Part shown: one piece after another, positions 12,301 through 22,880 of the stretch
Layout of the letters: each line of letters opens with the position of its first letter
How positions within the stretch are numbered: the first letter of the stretch is position 1
Source of the DNA: Scolanthus callimorphus
Lineage: Eukaryota > Cnidaria > Anthozoa > Actiniaria > Edwardsiidae
DNA length: 64,000 nt
Assembly (NCBI GenBank): GCA_033964015.1
Contig: CM066916.1
Location: 26,553,404-26,617,403, forward strand
Direction: 5' to 3'
Program-made: the position numbers and the translations under genes
The notes under the pieces: generated by a model
What the model saw: only the letters and a program-made list of their open reading frames with translations
The model's database searches: none
Told to the model about the DNA's origin: nothing

Positions 12301-15300
12301 GATTGAATAGAAATATGTATTCTACATCTTTACACAGTCCAAATTTAGCCAGTACTTTTCCTCTGATCAGCAGCCATGCACACATTGTGGCAGTTATTAC
12401 ATAATTTGCTCTGAACGGCTTGGGCTTTAATGGTAGTTCTGTACCAAACACTTTGCTGTAGAGGGCATTGAAAAAGAAATGATAATTGACACCACATCCT
12501 CTCTTATATTAAGACCTACATGGAAAGCTCCTTGTTCTGGGATTATGGGATTGTAGGGCTCATCTGTTTGACAGATGAGTTTTTTTGTGTAAAACCATGT
12601 GGGCCAGTCCCCTGGCATGGGCAGGACATTTTTGGTTGTGAACTCTGTTAACATTGGACAGCACGTAAATGTATGGTTGATTGCATGTTTGTAGTCCTCC
12701 ATATTCTTGAGATTTCCTTCAAACTCGTCCACCAATTTACATGTGTCTAGTTTATGGAGCTCTTCATGGGCTAGTCCTGTATATACCCTGTGAATAAAAC
12801 AATGTTCAAAAGTAATGAGAATTACAGTAATGTCACAAGAGTACTGCCTAAACTATAAGTTTACTGGTAATATTGTTGTGTGTAATATCCCCCCCCCCCC
12901 CCCCACACACACAGAAAGATGAGGGGTAGGTGGGCCAGAGGGGTGGGTCACTTCCCAACACCCCTGGGAGAAAACTTGCCTACCTAAACTCTTTAATCTG
13001 TTGCTGTATCGAGTGTGCCCTGAGGTTCTGACATGCCCTAGGGAGGGAGCTAAGGTAAGAATGCTTTTGTTGTCTTTGTGCTTTGAGCAGTAGTTCCTTC
13101 AGGTAGTCATACACTATTCCACCTCGACACATCTTTTCTTCTCCATCGACAAGTGCCGTAGCACTGCTATGAATCAGCTCTGCTTGTGTTGGGATTTGAA
13201 CTGCTTGTATGGTAGGCTGCACATCGAGAAGAGATGATACCATGTGTGTGGCAATAGACAGCTTTTTATTCTCAGGTAGCTGCACTGTCTGAATATTATG
13301 AAAGTCATCCACAAGATACACTATGCACTGGTTTTCCTGATAATCAAAAATAAATTTACAAATTATTCTTTGTGAGGGATTCATGCAAAGAATGCTTCAA
13401 ACTATGATGACATACATAGAACTGCACTAACAGGAACTTTACACTGAAATCCCTTTGCACGTGCCATTCTAGTGTAGGTTGTCAAAATAATGTATATTAG
13501 TATATACTACACGGGAACCTCCATAGATCGCGCGTTTTGATTGGTTCGCTATCTCGGGATAATGCCACAATATTCCGAGATCGAAAGCATTATCCCGAGA
13601 TTGAGAAGCCCGAGTGCAAGTGGTTTGGATATTTTTACTTTCTAAAGGAACTATCTGATTCGAAATGCAACGGAAAAATCCTTCTCAATTAACTTATGTT
13701 GTCTCTTTAGTTTTTCAAGGTGAATGAGAGAGAGAATGTATTTCTTGAACTTCGAAAATGTGCTGTTCTTGTTTTTCAGTTCTTCGGAATCACAGAGATC
13801 GATGATTCGTTCACGGCACTTTTGAGAGACGAATTACATTCACAACAACATATTAATTAAGGCAATTTTGTCGAAAACATATCTACTTTGCCGAACATTT
13901 TCATGTACCTGTAGGTTGGAAGGGACAGTAAATCGTAGAAGCCAGTCATTGAGTGCAGTTTAAGAGAGAATTTCAGTTAAGCTTACCATCGACTTGTTGA
14001 TTCGCTTGATCACGAGCCATCCGACATCAAACGTATTTAAAGTGGTCTCTCTTATGAACAAGGTCTTTTTTCGTTGTCACAGAGTTTGAAGAGGCTAATT
14101 TCCCAAATTTCTGTTTGAATATTCCAAACGAATCTTGAATTTCTCTGCCAGCGGTTGAAAAATATAATCATCCATCGGTGGTGAAATGGCGACCAAGGCA
14201 AAGTGTTTTCAGCGAAGCAACTCTGCAGTTTCACAATCCATCCAAGGCACAAAATGCGAATTTATCCCTTGAATCCATCCTTGCAACCTTTTAAAAACTT
14301 AAATCGCTTATCGTAGTCGATATTAAGGTTTTAAAACAAGTGTTTTCTAGCGTTTTTGCTTCTCTAAAACAGCAGCAAGTTTCCACCATGTGTTCAGTAG
14401 CCGAATGCTTGTAGTGAAGTCTGACGTAATGTCACGTGCGTGACAAACGTCACGCATACAGAAAGAGGCTACAAAATGTCGGCAAGTGCCACATTTAGTG
14501 TCGTTCGGATATTTTTTTGGAGTGTTCCCGTGTAGTATATACTAAAACAATTATTCACCTCAGGCTCAGTGAATAGTGGCGAATAGTCCCCTCGACCTCC
14601 GGTCTCGGGGACTATTCGCCACTATTCACTTCGCCTTCGGCGAATAATTGTTAAATATAGATGTATTGAATATTCAGCATACTACCATTCGCGTCCATCC
14701 ATGAAGTGTGGCGATTTTTTCGTGAAGGTTTACTTTTCAAAGGAACACATTTTGTAAATAATTTCTCGCTTGCTGATTGGTTGAAGTTTTGACCGTTATT
14801 TTTCAGCCAAATCAGAGAGTGAGAAATGTGACTAGTTTTCAACAATACATGCATGTTTGACAAGTAAACCTCTGTGAAAAAATCGTCACACTTCATGGAT
14901 GGACGCAAATGGTAGTATTTTCTTAAGAACACCTTTGCTTACCTGAATAGCCTTTGTGATCTCTAATGTGAGTAGTTCTGGATACTTCTTTTGTTGATCT
15001 TTGTTGTAGCTGTCAATTGTCCTTGGTGCACATGCAAATCCCATGAGGAGTCCACTGTTCAAAGCTGATCTTGACAATCCATGTAGATGTAGGTACAGAC
15101 CAAGGTCTTTCTGTAGGGCACTTGTTTTCTGGGATCTAAAACAAAAAAAACATTTAGCAACTATCTTCATTTAATAAACAACCAGTTGTTGACATTAAAA
15201 CTTGGTATGTCTTTTTACCTGAAGTATGCCATGATATGTAGTAAAGCTACAACTCTTTGTTGTTGGAGCAGCTCTCTCTCCTGTGCAACCCTGCTGTCCC

Positions 15301-18300
15301 CATTGCAAATAGAACTAAGAAATCAAGTGGAAATGTATAGTTTTTGGACAATATCTTATTACTGCTGACCTGTTAAAACTGTAGTAAGTTGGTAGCATGG
15401 CCACTTGTGGCATCAGCCCAGCCCTGCCCTCTTTTGATAATTAACACCTACATTGCTAAATTTTTTTGCATGTACAGTAGTAGTACAGTATGTACTGTAA
15501 AATATATGTTGGTAAGTTTGTGAGGGTCATGTGTTAGAGAACTCACTATTACCTTTCCAAATAATATTGTTTGTATTGATTGATATATACCTTAAAGTGA
15601 TGTCAAATAGTCCTGGTGACCATTTATTTGCAAAATTCCTCATTTCGACTGGATCATAAAGTGGCTTCCCCCCTTCATTGTAGTGTTTGTTTAACGACCT
15701 CTGAAAATCTTCTACCATTTCATCAAATGATGCACCTGTAAGAAAAATAACATTCTATTTTGACATTCATTTGACATGGTTTAGAGTAGTTTTCACATGA
15801 CTGTCAAATATGTAATCACTCTAAAAGATTTTATTTAAAATCACTTTTTCATGCTATTTGCTTTGAATAATCCTATAATGTACCTTTATACTGTATAGGT
15901 GTTCTAAAATCTCTCCCATTGCTCAGCATCTAGTAATACATCACCATTAGTATTGGTCTTGGCAACTCCTACTGGGCATGCAAGGGACTGCCATGTGTGG
16001 GTTTCACCATTACTTGGTGTGATGATACCATATAAGCACAAGCACTCCAGCCTGTAAAGTAGCTGTCGCAGTTGTCTTTTTATTTGCTGAAGGGATGGTC
16101 TGCAATTATTTTCCCCCGGATTCATCTGTGCAGAAAGCTGTTGTATCGGAGAGCGAGTGACTTCCCATATCTATAATTGTACAAAATGTTTCAGTAATAT
16201 TATTGCATGATTACATCACAACTCATAAAGCTATTATCAATAAAAAATATATATGTTAACAGCAGGGTGGGGATAACAAGTATCCCACACCTCTCTTCCC
16301 AAATGATTTTGGCCAAAGGTGCACTGATAATCCATGATAGCAGGGGGAAAAATAATTTATTTTACAAATTCAAATATGTGGAACAAAATAATTGAACTGG
16401 ATATGTTGAGACATAATTTTCAGTTTGTAATCTACACTAGGCATCAATACCTTGTGAGTTGTGCTGCAGGGACTCAGTACTTTGGCCTTGGACTGACTTT
16501 TGGCATCTGATATCTGTAGGTCAAATGATTACAATTTTTTTTTAGGGTTTGAACTAAGGCAAACCGATCGAATTCAGTAACAAAGAGAGCCGCAGGGCGA
16601 GTGTGACTTTGTTTATTATACATGTTTCCTATGTTTTCGCCCCTAGTATTAGTATATATAATAGGACTCCATGCTGTCCAATTAAGAAAAAATTGGATGA
16701 TTCAGAGGAACTCCAAAATTGGACGAGGCCGCAGGCCGAGTCCAATTTGGAGTTCCGAGGAATCATCCATTTTTTTCTTAATTGGACAAGCATGGAGTCC
16801 TATTATTTATTAATTATATAACATCCATGTTCAAACCCAAACTGTCCAATTTTAGCGCGAACTGTCCAATTAGAGCGCGCGCGATCCAATTAAAAAATAA
16901 TTGGACGATTCAAGAAAAATCGATCTGCCGGCACAATGGGATTTCGAGCTGGCTATATAATTAGAGTATTAACTGTCAAAAAGTTTTAATTGTTATAATC
17001 CTTTCACATCCCTGAATAAAGGGAGTTTTTAAATTCTGTATTGCTTCATATTGTTTTTAACCTAAAACCGAAAATATAACTTACTTACTTAATTACATAA
17101 TTACTTACCTTCCGTGGAGTTGGGGGACGGTAAAGGCTATGGTCCTTAAATTGTTGGTCTGCGATTTTTTTGCAAGAATAACACCATTTTGTACCGGGTT
17201 TGTAATCCTCCAGGTCTTTCCCGATGTCATCAAAAACTCGGTAAAACCTTGGAGGAATTGGCTGCTTGCATAGCAGCTCGGAATGCCCCCAAGTAGACGG
17301 ACACGAACACTTTTGATTCTGTTTTTCAGCTTCGTTTCGGTGCCGTAAACAGAGCCATGAACACGGCGAAATCTCCGCCACACGAGTTTGTGCTTCCGTT
17401 GCTATTCTGACGGTACTTTCATCACTGCATTCTGACTTTTCTGACCTTGTTTTCCCTTCCTTTGCACATCTTTCTTGGTTGACCGTGCGGGCTTTCCCCG
17501 ACAAAAGTTACCAAACGACAACAAACAAATCACGATAAAGCAAAAACACAGCCGTCCCGAAAACATCGCGAGCTTCCTGCTTTTGAACTGCTAAAACTTT
17601 TTTGTTAAACAAAATAAAAAAAGTTAAACTCACAAAATACAGAAACCTTATTAGCCTTGCCGTTGACAAAGTCTCGAGCTTATTTTTTTTGAAGTTTTCT
17701 ATTTTTTCAGATTTTGTCTCGACGCATCACGCAACACTTGTTGTCAGTACATTTTGGCGGGAATTTGGCGCGCCTGCGTCGCGGTGTGTACGCATGCGCA
17801 CTCGTTCTGCGCGCGTGTATTTGGAAACACCCTCGGGCCAAGCTTCAAAACGGCATATGTCTCCAAAAGTCCCGCAGGGGGGGGGGGGGGGATTGTTTTA
17901 ATGGTTAGTTGACTTGCGCAAGTGTCCCACATGTATGCCAGTTGCAGTAGTTCGTACCCAGAGCCAGTCATCTTTTGGCCAGCGGCAAGATTCAGGGCTC
18001 TGGGGGAATCGAGTTTTTAAAACCCAGATTCTGGGTTTCCGGTTTGAACGTTGTATTAAAGTTACGTTTTTGACCTACCACGCATGCTCACAAATCGGAT
18101 TCCCCAGAGCCCTGAATCTTGCCGCTGGCCAAAAGATGACGGGCTCTGGGTATGAGATTGGCCCTGGAAAGTGCACGGTGGGTGGGGGTCTGGGGCTGGT
18201 CTTTTTGGTTGGACTATTTTTTTTTATATAACAATATAGTTGATGACTCAGGCTCATTTTAGCCCGCAGAAACAGAGGAGAAAGTAGTGAGATGTATTTA

Positions 18301-21300
18301 TTATTGGCTAGTTACACACCTTTTTGCGCGCATGGCGCGCTCTTTTGTCATACTTCCTCACGGTTCATTAGTTAGACGCTCATATAAATGTACGGTAGTG
18401 CATTGTTTACTCATTCGCGTAATTCTAGTCCTTCTGCACTCTCACGCACTCTGTTCCCAAAATTAAATTACCTAATGATTTAAAGTATTGATAGTAAATA
18501 TTTTATATTCGGTTGAGCAGGTGAGCGAATTTCCGTCCTGAAAACCCCACGGGAACGTTTCAGTTTGCTACGCAGGCTATGGCTTAGCGCGATAAAAACA
18601 CCCTCTAAGGCCACTCATCTTCTAACGTTGAAAAATTGCGATGTTAAACTTACCACTCACATCCGCCATGTTTTTCTTCTGTGTCCCTAAAAGTGGTACC
18701 GCAATGCAAAGCGCCGTCTGGGTTTAACACGATAAAACACCCTGTACTGCCTGAGCTGTGAGCAGAGGCTATTGTCATTTAGTATCAACCCAACTAGTGG
18801 ACTATTGCCAATGCTGCATTCTGATTGGCTACGCTACTAGGGGACTATTATCAATAGACCTCTAGTAGCGAAAGCGCCGATTTTGAACATGAAAACAATG
18901 GCGGCCGCTTCTCGTTTTGTCGAGGTTTCTGGTGATTTTTTAACGCAATTTTTCACTTGTTTTGTCCAACTAGTTGGTAGCGGCCGAAAGGGCTATTGAC
19001 CCGTGGCCCTTGAGGGCGAGAGGTCTAATTGTTAAGTATCTCATCTTTCTAGCGGACCTGGCCCGTGAAGCGCTACTGACAAGAAAGGACGAATTCTCCG
19101 GAAGACCGTATATGTTTGTTCCTAATTACCTTGATCGCAATGCTGGTTTGGGTCCTTGTGATTTCAACCCTACATTGTTACGCCTGCGAAAGATAATCCA
19201 CTCTGCGTTGAAGATGTACGGCGAGGGGAGGGATCAGTTTGAAGGTAAAATGGATGTTTAGGAGGGTGCACAATTCTTGGTGTTCACATGACGTTATCAA
19301 AACTTGGACTCGATGAAACTGTGCTTTTCAGTTCCTCGATAAGTCTTCACACCAAATTTAATCGGATTCTTGTTTTTAACTCCTGGGATATCGCTGCAAC
19401 ATGCAAGACTAGTCACGTTTCTCAGGCACTGATTTCGCGGGCATATTTATTTCAGGTAATTCTCCCGTTTGGAGCATTCGATGAAAGCCAACATGCTAAA
19501 TAAGTGCAAATAAATCACATTTTGGACAATACTAGCTCATATTGTGGGCTTACGGCACATTTGGTAATTTGGATTTTAAAATTTCATCGTCATACGGGAT
19601 GACTTGGCAAAGAAGCTAAGTGGCATTCGGGATAGGAATATCGCAAGATGCGGAACTATTTCTACATATCTACAAAACGACATCGATTGATAATGTCACA
19701 TAAGCTCAAATCTGGTAGAAGGTATTTGTGTAGATACCATCTCATTCTTTCTTAACAGATAAAATAACTTTCGAAATTGACGATCTCGCCAGACGATTTA
19801 TTGCCCGCGATGGTTACCCTGTGGACCCAAAATACGACGTAGCAGTAGCGGTCCTGAATATCATATGTTCTATTGTGTACGGAAAGAGATATGACGTTAA
19901 CGATCCGGAACTCAAGCGCATAGTGGAATTTGAGGTATGGATATTATTTCTTTTGCCTGATACAAAGGTTGCAAATATGGGTCTGCGAAGTTATGTCATG
20001 CCTGTGTGTATCTCTGTATCAGTGAATATGTTCGTTCATGTGTGGTGAGTGTGAGGTCGTACAGGGGAGGTGGCTCTGTCGTGCATTGTGTTGCTTTCCT
20101 TGTGTATAGTGCATAATGAGCCATCCATAGGCGGAATGGGGGGGGGGGGGGGGCTCAGGGGGCCTGGGCCCCCTTTTTTCGATAGATTTCCCCATACATT
20201 TACTGTATTTGCAAGAGCAAGGTTACAACTTTGGCCTCCATTTTTTTTTTTACTTTGGGCCCCCCTTTTTGGAGATCCTAAATCCGCCATATAACGTAGA
20301 GAGTGGCGTGCAGGAGCCTCCATCTACTCCAGGCTAGATCTAGCGATATGCACAGGGAGCCCATCAGCAGAAACCTCCATCTACTTCACTAGGTCTAGCG
20401 CGCGATATGCAAATCAGAAGAGCCTCCATTTACTCCAGGCTAGGTCTAGCGATATGCACAGGGAGCCCATCAGCAGGCTCCATCTACTACACTAGGTCTA
20501 GCGCGCGATATGCAAATCTGAAGAACCTCAGTCTACTCCAGGCTAGGTCTAGCGATATGCACAGGGAGCCCATCAGCAGGAACTTCCATCTCCTTCACTA
20601 GGTCTAGCGCGCGATATGCACAGGGAGCCCATCAAGAAGAGCCTCCATCGACTCCAGGCTAGGCCAGTGATATGCACAGGGAGCCCGTTAGCAGGAACCT
20701 CCATCTACTTCCCTAGGTCTAGCGATAATGTAGACTGTGGATTGTCTTGAATTTTTAACAGAAATTGGTATACACCGAGAGTGGGAATACATACATACAT
20801 CACCTTTATTTCAACATAGTCAGCTATAATAATATAATAAGGAACATTAAATACTAAACTAGAGCTGTACTAAAACGTTAGTAATAAAAACCTGCTTTAT
20901 AATAATTGCTGCTGGATAAGACGCCAGCCAATAGGTGATGAAGGCTCTTGTTGATGGGTACCCTCAACTTAAAAGTAGTACTGCTGCCCATGGCAAAGTA
21001 ATTGTAAAATACTGCGGGTTTTCAACCCTACCCTGGACCCCCCCCCCCCCCCCATCCCCCAACTCCCATGGATGTTTCGCTTTTCTAGCACTCTTACCCC
21101 CCATTTTAATTCCCCTTACCAGGATATATTCTCGCAGTCACTTCAAGGCTTCAGTATGTTGGAATTATTTCCATGGTTACGATTCATCCCTTACAAGAGC
21201 ATAAGACGACTTCACTACGCGCGGAATACTCGAGATGAGATCGTGAATCGCGAGTATCAAAACCACAAGTACAAATTCGAGAGCGCTAGCGAAGATTTCC

Positions 21301-22004
21301 ACGTAACTGATTTGACGGACGCGCTGCTGAAGGCACAGAAGGAGATGAAATGCGAGGGGCTTCTTACCGAAGATCATGTTATGATGACAATGAATGACGT
21401 ATTTGGTGCGGGTTATGACAGCACTACTCACTCGATACTATGGTTATTGGCCCTCATGGTTAACTACCCACAGGTCCAGGCCAGAATCCACAAGGACCTA
21501 GACGAGAAAATAGGCTCTGCTCGACTCACAGGGTTGAAAGACAGACACGCTATGCCTTATCTTGAAGCAACAATCGCAGAAGCTCAGCGCTTGAAGACTC
21601 TGGCGCCTCTATGCATCCCTCACAAGTCAACATGTGATACCAAGCTCGCTGGTTATAACATACCGCAGAACACCACAGTCATAATCAATCTATGGTCAAT
21701 ACATCACAACTCGGACGACTGGGAAAATCCCCATGAGTTCAAACCTGAAAGATTCTTGAATGAAGAAGGAAAGTTCACAGGCACAGAAAGAAGTTATTTG
21801 CCTTTTAGCGCAGGAAGGAGAGGCTGTCCCGGTCAGTCGTTGGCGAAGACCGAGTTGTTCTTGATCTTCTCCCGGGTTCTCCACCAGTTTGAGTTGACAA
21901 AATCTCCCCAGGATCCCCTCCCTTCCTTGGTTGGCTCCACTGGCTTGGCGTACGTCCCGACGCCTTTCAAAATAGTCTTCAAGGAGAGATTGATCATTGA
22001 CTAG
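6380..22004 (+). CDS. Cytochrome P450, CYP2-clan-like, four exons
   Basis: Heme-thiolate mono-oxygenase, expected on the cytosolic face of the ER and dependent on P450 reductase. Exons: 6380-6632, 19053-19244, 19759-19934, 21123-22004. All are GT-AG with compatible phases, giving 500 aa, normal for the family. The N-terminus has a hydrophobic anchor (about residues 3-22), then a proline hinge MPPGPRAYPLIGN. The I-helix reads AGYDSTT, the K-helix ExxR is EAQR, PERF follows, and the heme loop FSAGRRGCPG contains the cysteine ligand. The helix-C region reads PTLLRLRK, where most P450s have W of a WxxxR motif; here it appears to be L. Cnidarian members are often labelled steroid 17-alpha-hydroxylase-like, but substrate cannot be read from sequence. 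Intron 1 (12.4 kb) hosts an antisense transposon-like gene; intron 3 hosts a minisatellite. Confidence 0.93.
6865..6998 (+). repeat. Left copy of a diverged direct repeat
   Basis: Resembles 8567-8688 in the same orientation; the best-conserved core includes TTGTTTGCCCTTGTTGTGAC. The two copies bracket the reverse-transcriptase fragment at 7118-7438. Confidence 0.6.
7118..7438 (+). pseudogene. Non-LTR retrotransposon reverse-transcriptase fragment
   Basis: The translation has the pattern typical of the C-terminal part of non-LTR reverse transcriptases: YLGVTF, then KLLGLFRRN, then LLRPLLDYASRAWD, then EKIQRRAMRFV. The catalytic domain is absent upstream, so this is a truncated relic in P450 intron 1. 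Confidence 0.75.
7640..8566. other. Intronic stretch without recognised gene
   Basis: Contains open frames on both strands with no family resemblance, splice context or codon-use support. It lies between the two direct repeats and may be remaining body of the inserted element. Confidence 0.35.
8567..8688 (+). repeat. Right copy of a diverged direct repeat
   Basis: Estimated three-quarters identical by eye to 6865-6998, same orientation. Confidence 0.6.
8948..8977 (+). repeat. Left inverted-repeat partner of 17789-17818
   Basis: A 30-bp stretch containing GAGTGCGCATGCGTA matches the reverse complement of 17789-17818 at 29 of 30 positions. The pair brackets the antisense transposon-like gene and may be its terminal inverted repeats. 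The core also resembles an NRF1-type GCGCATGCGC site, an alternative explanation. Confidence 0.5.
9779..11025 (-). pseudogene. 3' portion of nested transposon-like gene: RING-like motif and cysteine-protease-like domain
   Basis: The upstream segment (11025 down to about 10680) carries a RING-type cysteine/histidine pattern: CDKHGC, then CGHTFHHACL, then CQFC. A frame change near 10660-10700 leads into a Q/P/T-rich linker (to about 10400), then a compact domain of about 200 residues ending at 9779. That domain has NGSSACTFIALL (candidate catalytic Cys) and later DSHQHG (candidate His), reminiscent of papain-like deubiquitinase folds. No host orthologue is recognised. Most likely this is the C-terminal part of the broken gene at 11827-17504, with the linking exon (about 11079-11240) uncertain. 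Confidence 0.55.
13498..14544. mobile_element. Non-autonomous DNA transposon with 21-bp perfect TIRs, about 1.05 kb
   Basis: The end at 13498-13518 (TAGTATATACTACACGG plus AAC) is perfectly reverse-complemented at 14524-14544. The interior has no coding capacity. It is inserted in an intron of the antisense transposon-like gene, so it is younger than that insertion. Confidence 0.85.
14546..14652. repeat. Hairpin module following ACTAAAACAATT
   Basis: Near-perfect palindrome of about 107 bp, beginning AACAATTATTC and ending GAATAATTGTT, with a second inner palindrome. It abuts the right TIR of the element at 13498-14544. A similar hairpin abuts another TIR element at 26086-26178. Confidence 0.75.
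14682..14915. mobile_element. Foldback MITE
   Basis: The arm beginning at 14682 (CTACCATTCGCGTCCATCC and onward, about 40 bp) mirrors the sequence ending at 14915 with few mismatches. It lies in an intron of the nested gene, next to its exon 14943-15135. Confidence 0.8.
16661..16803. mobile_element. Palindromic element
   Basis: Arms of about 65 bp starting ATAGGACTCCATGCTGTCC and closing with its reverse complement. Related TCCAATTA-type units continue to about 16910. Confidence 0.8.
17789..17818 (-). repeat. Right inverted-repeat partner of 8948-8977
   Basis: Reverse complement of the left copy with one mismatch, positioned just 5' of the nested gene's first exon. Confidence 0.5.
17956..18151. 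mobile_element. Foldback element
   Basis: The left arm, from ACCCAGAGCC through GGCAAGATTCAGGGCTCTGG, is mirrored on the right and ends GGGCTCTGGGT at 18151. The shared CAGAGCCCTG motif links it to the 45421-45512 palindrome. Confidence 0.75.
18152..19052. other. Rest of P450 intron 1
   Basis: Repeat-like DNA with CTGATTGGCT motifs and a small inverted repeat around 18790-18870 (ACTAGTGGACTATT and a mirrored partner). No gene seen. Confidence 0.4.
20296..20722 (+). repeat. Minisatellite of roughly 110-bp units
   Basis: About four imperfect tandem units, each with CTCCATCTACT, AGGCTAGGTCTAGCGATATG and CACAGGGAGCCCATCAGCAG. Some units are shorter. It lies in P450 intron 3. Confidence 0.8.
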
Positions 22005-22019
22005 GAAGTGTGGTTTGGT

Positions 22020-22290
22020 ACTGCGCTATTCATTTGAGCGTAGAATGCCTATAGTTTGGTCGATAAGTTTGAACGTTTCGTTTTGATAGTTTTGTGTCTC
22101 AAAAAGCAAGTTGAGTTTGCAATTTGTCAAGGAAAAGCTCGTGATTTTGAAACTCTGTCGCGACCTTCCTTGACAACATTATGAACCGGCGTTGACAACG
22201 TGCTTTTTTGAGACACAAAACTATCCAAACGAAACGTTCAAACTTATCGACCAAACTAGAGGTATTCCACGCTCAACTGAATAGCGCAGT
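22020..22290. mobile_element. Foldback element just 3' of the P450 gene
   Basis: ACTGCGCTATTCA at 22020 mirrors the sequence ending at 22290, with long arms including TTTGGTCGATAAGTTTGAAC. It starts 16 bp after the P450 stop codon, so it may be transcribed in the 3' UTR. Confidence 0.85.
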
Positions 22291-22714
22291 AATTTTGGCT
22301 GTAAAGCTTTCGCGTTAGGAATTTTCAAAACAGGATTCCATAACCAATCAGGCCCTTGCTCTGTTTCGCCTAGTGTAGTGGACTGGCTTTTTGTTTCGAC
22401 AGAAAGCCAGACGACTGCTTGCAAGAACGTGTTTTCATATGGCGTTAATCTTATATATAAAATACCTTTTAGAAAATAACACCTATTTTATATTGTGAAC
22501 GTGCGCATTCTGATTGGTTAAAAGGCGTGTTTGTAAGAGACCTGAGAAACACGATTGTCACGCAACGATTTCGCCCGTGTGTACGTTATTTTCTAAAAGC
22601 AATAAAAGTACTTTCCCGCGCTCTCTGGTTTCTTACAAGCACTCGCGCTGTGATTGGTCCAAATCTATGCTCTATTACACCAAAGTAATGGTTCTTCCCC
22701 GCTATATCATAAAA

Positions 22715-22880
22715 GCATTAGAGCACAACTTTCTACGACTTTATCAGCAAATAGAGCACTTGCGATGTTGGAAGAGACACTCAAACTTTTAAAATCACGA
22801 GCCGGACATTGTCGTGTCTCTCCCAGCATTTCAAGTGCTCTATTGCGCCGATAAAGTCATACAAAGTTGTGCTCTAATGC
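22715..22880. mobile_element. Foldback element
   Basis: GCATTAGAGCACAACTTTC at the left mirrors the right end at 22880. One arm of the same family recurs at 60652-60700. Confidence 0.8.

Larger units (their letters stand above)
11827..17504 (-). pseudogene. 5' portion of nested transposon-like multi-exon gene
   Basis: Minus-strand exons with good splice sites and matching phases: 17109-17504 (ATG), 16451-16513, 15884-16170, 15591-15735, 15219-15314, 14943-15135, 12984-13336, then a long exon from about 12788 to 11827. Readable blocks include CIVYLVDDFHNIQTVQLP, VLPMPGDWPTWFY and IIWQRHHYDR, which recall a high-copy cnidarian family of transposon-type proteins (DUF6589-like; from memory, uncertain). 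The frame is lost by single-base steps near 15905 (T-run), 12470 (T-run) and 12150, so this copy is probably inactive. It lies wholly inside P450 intron 1, antisense. An unusual host gene remains possible. Confidence 0.6.

Noticed and set aside
20036..20323. Frames on both strands around a G-run
   Set aside because: Low-complexity G/C tract inside P450 intron 3.
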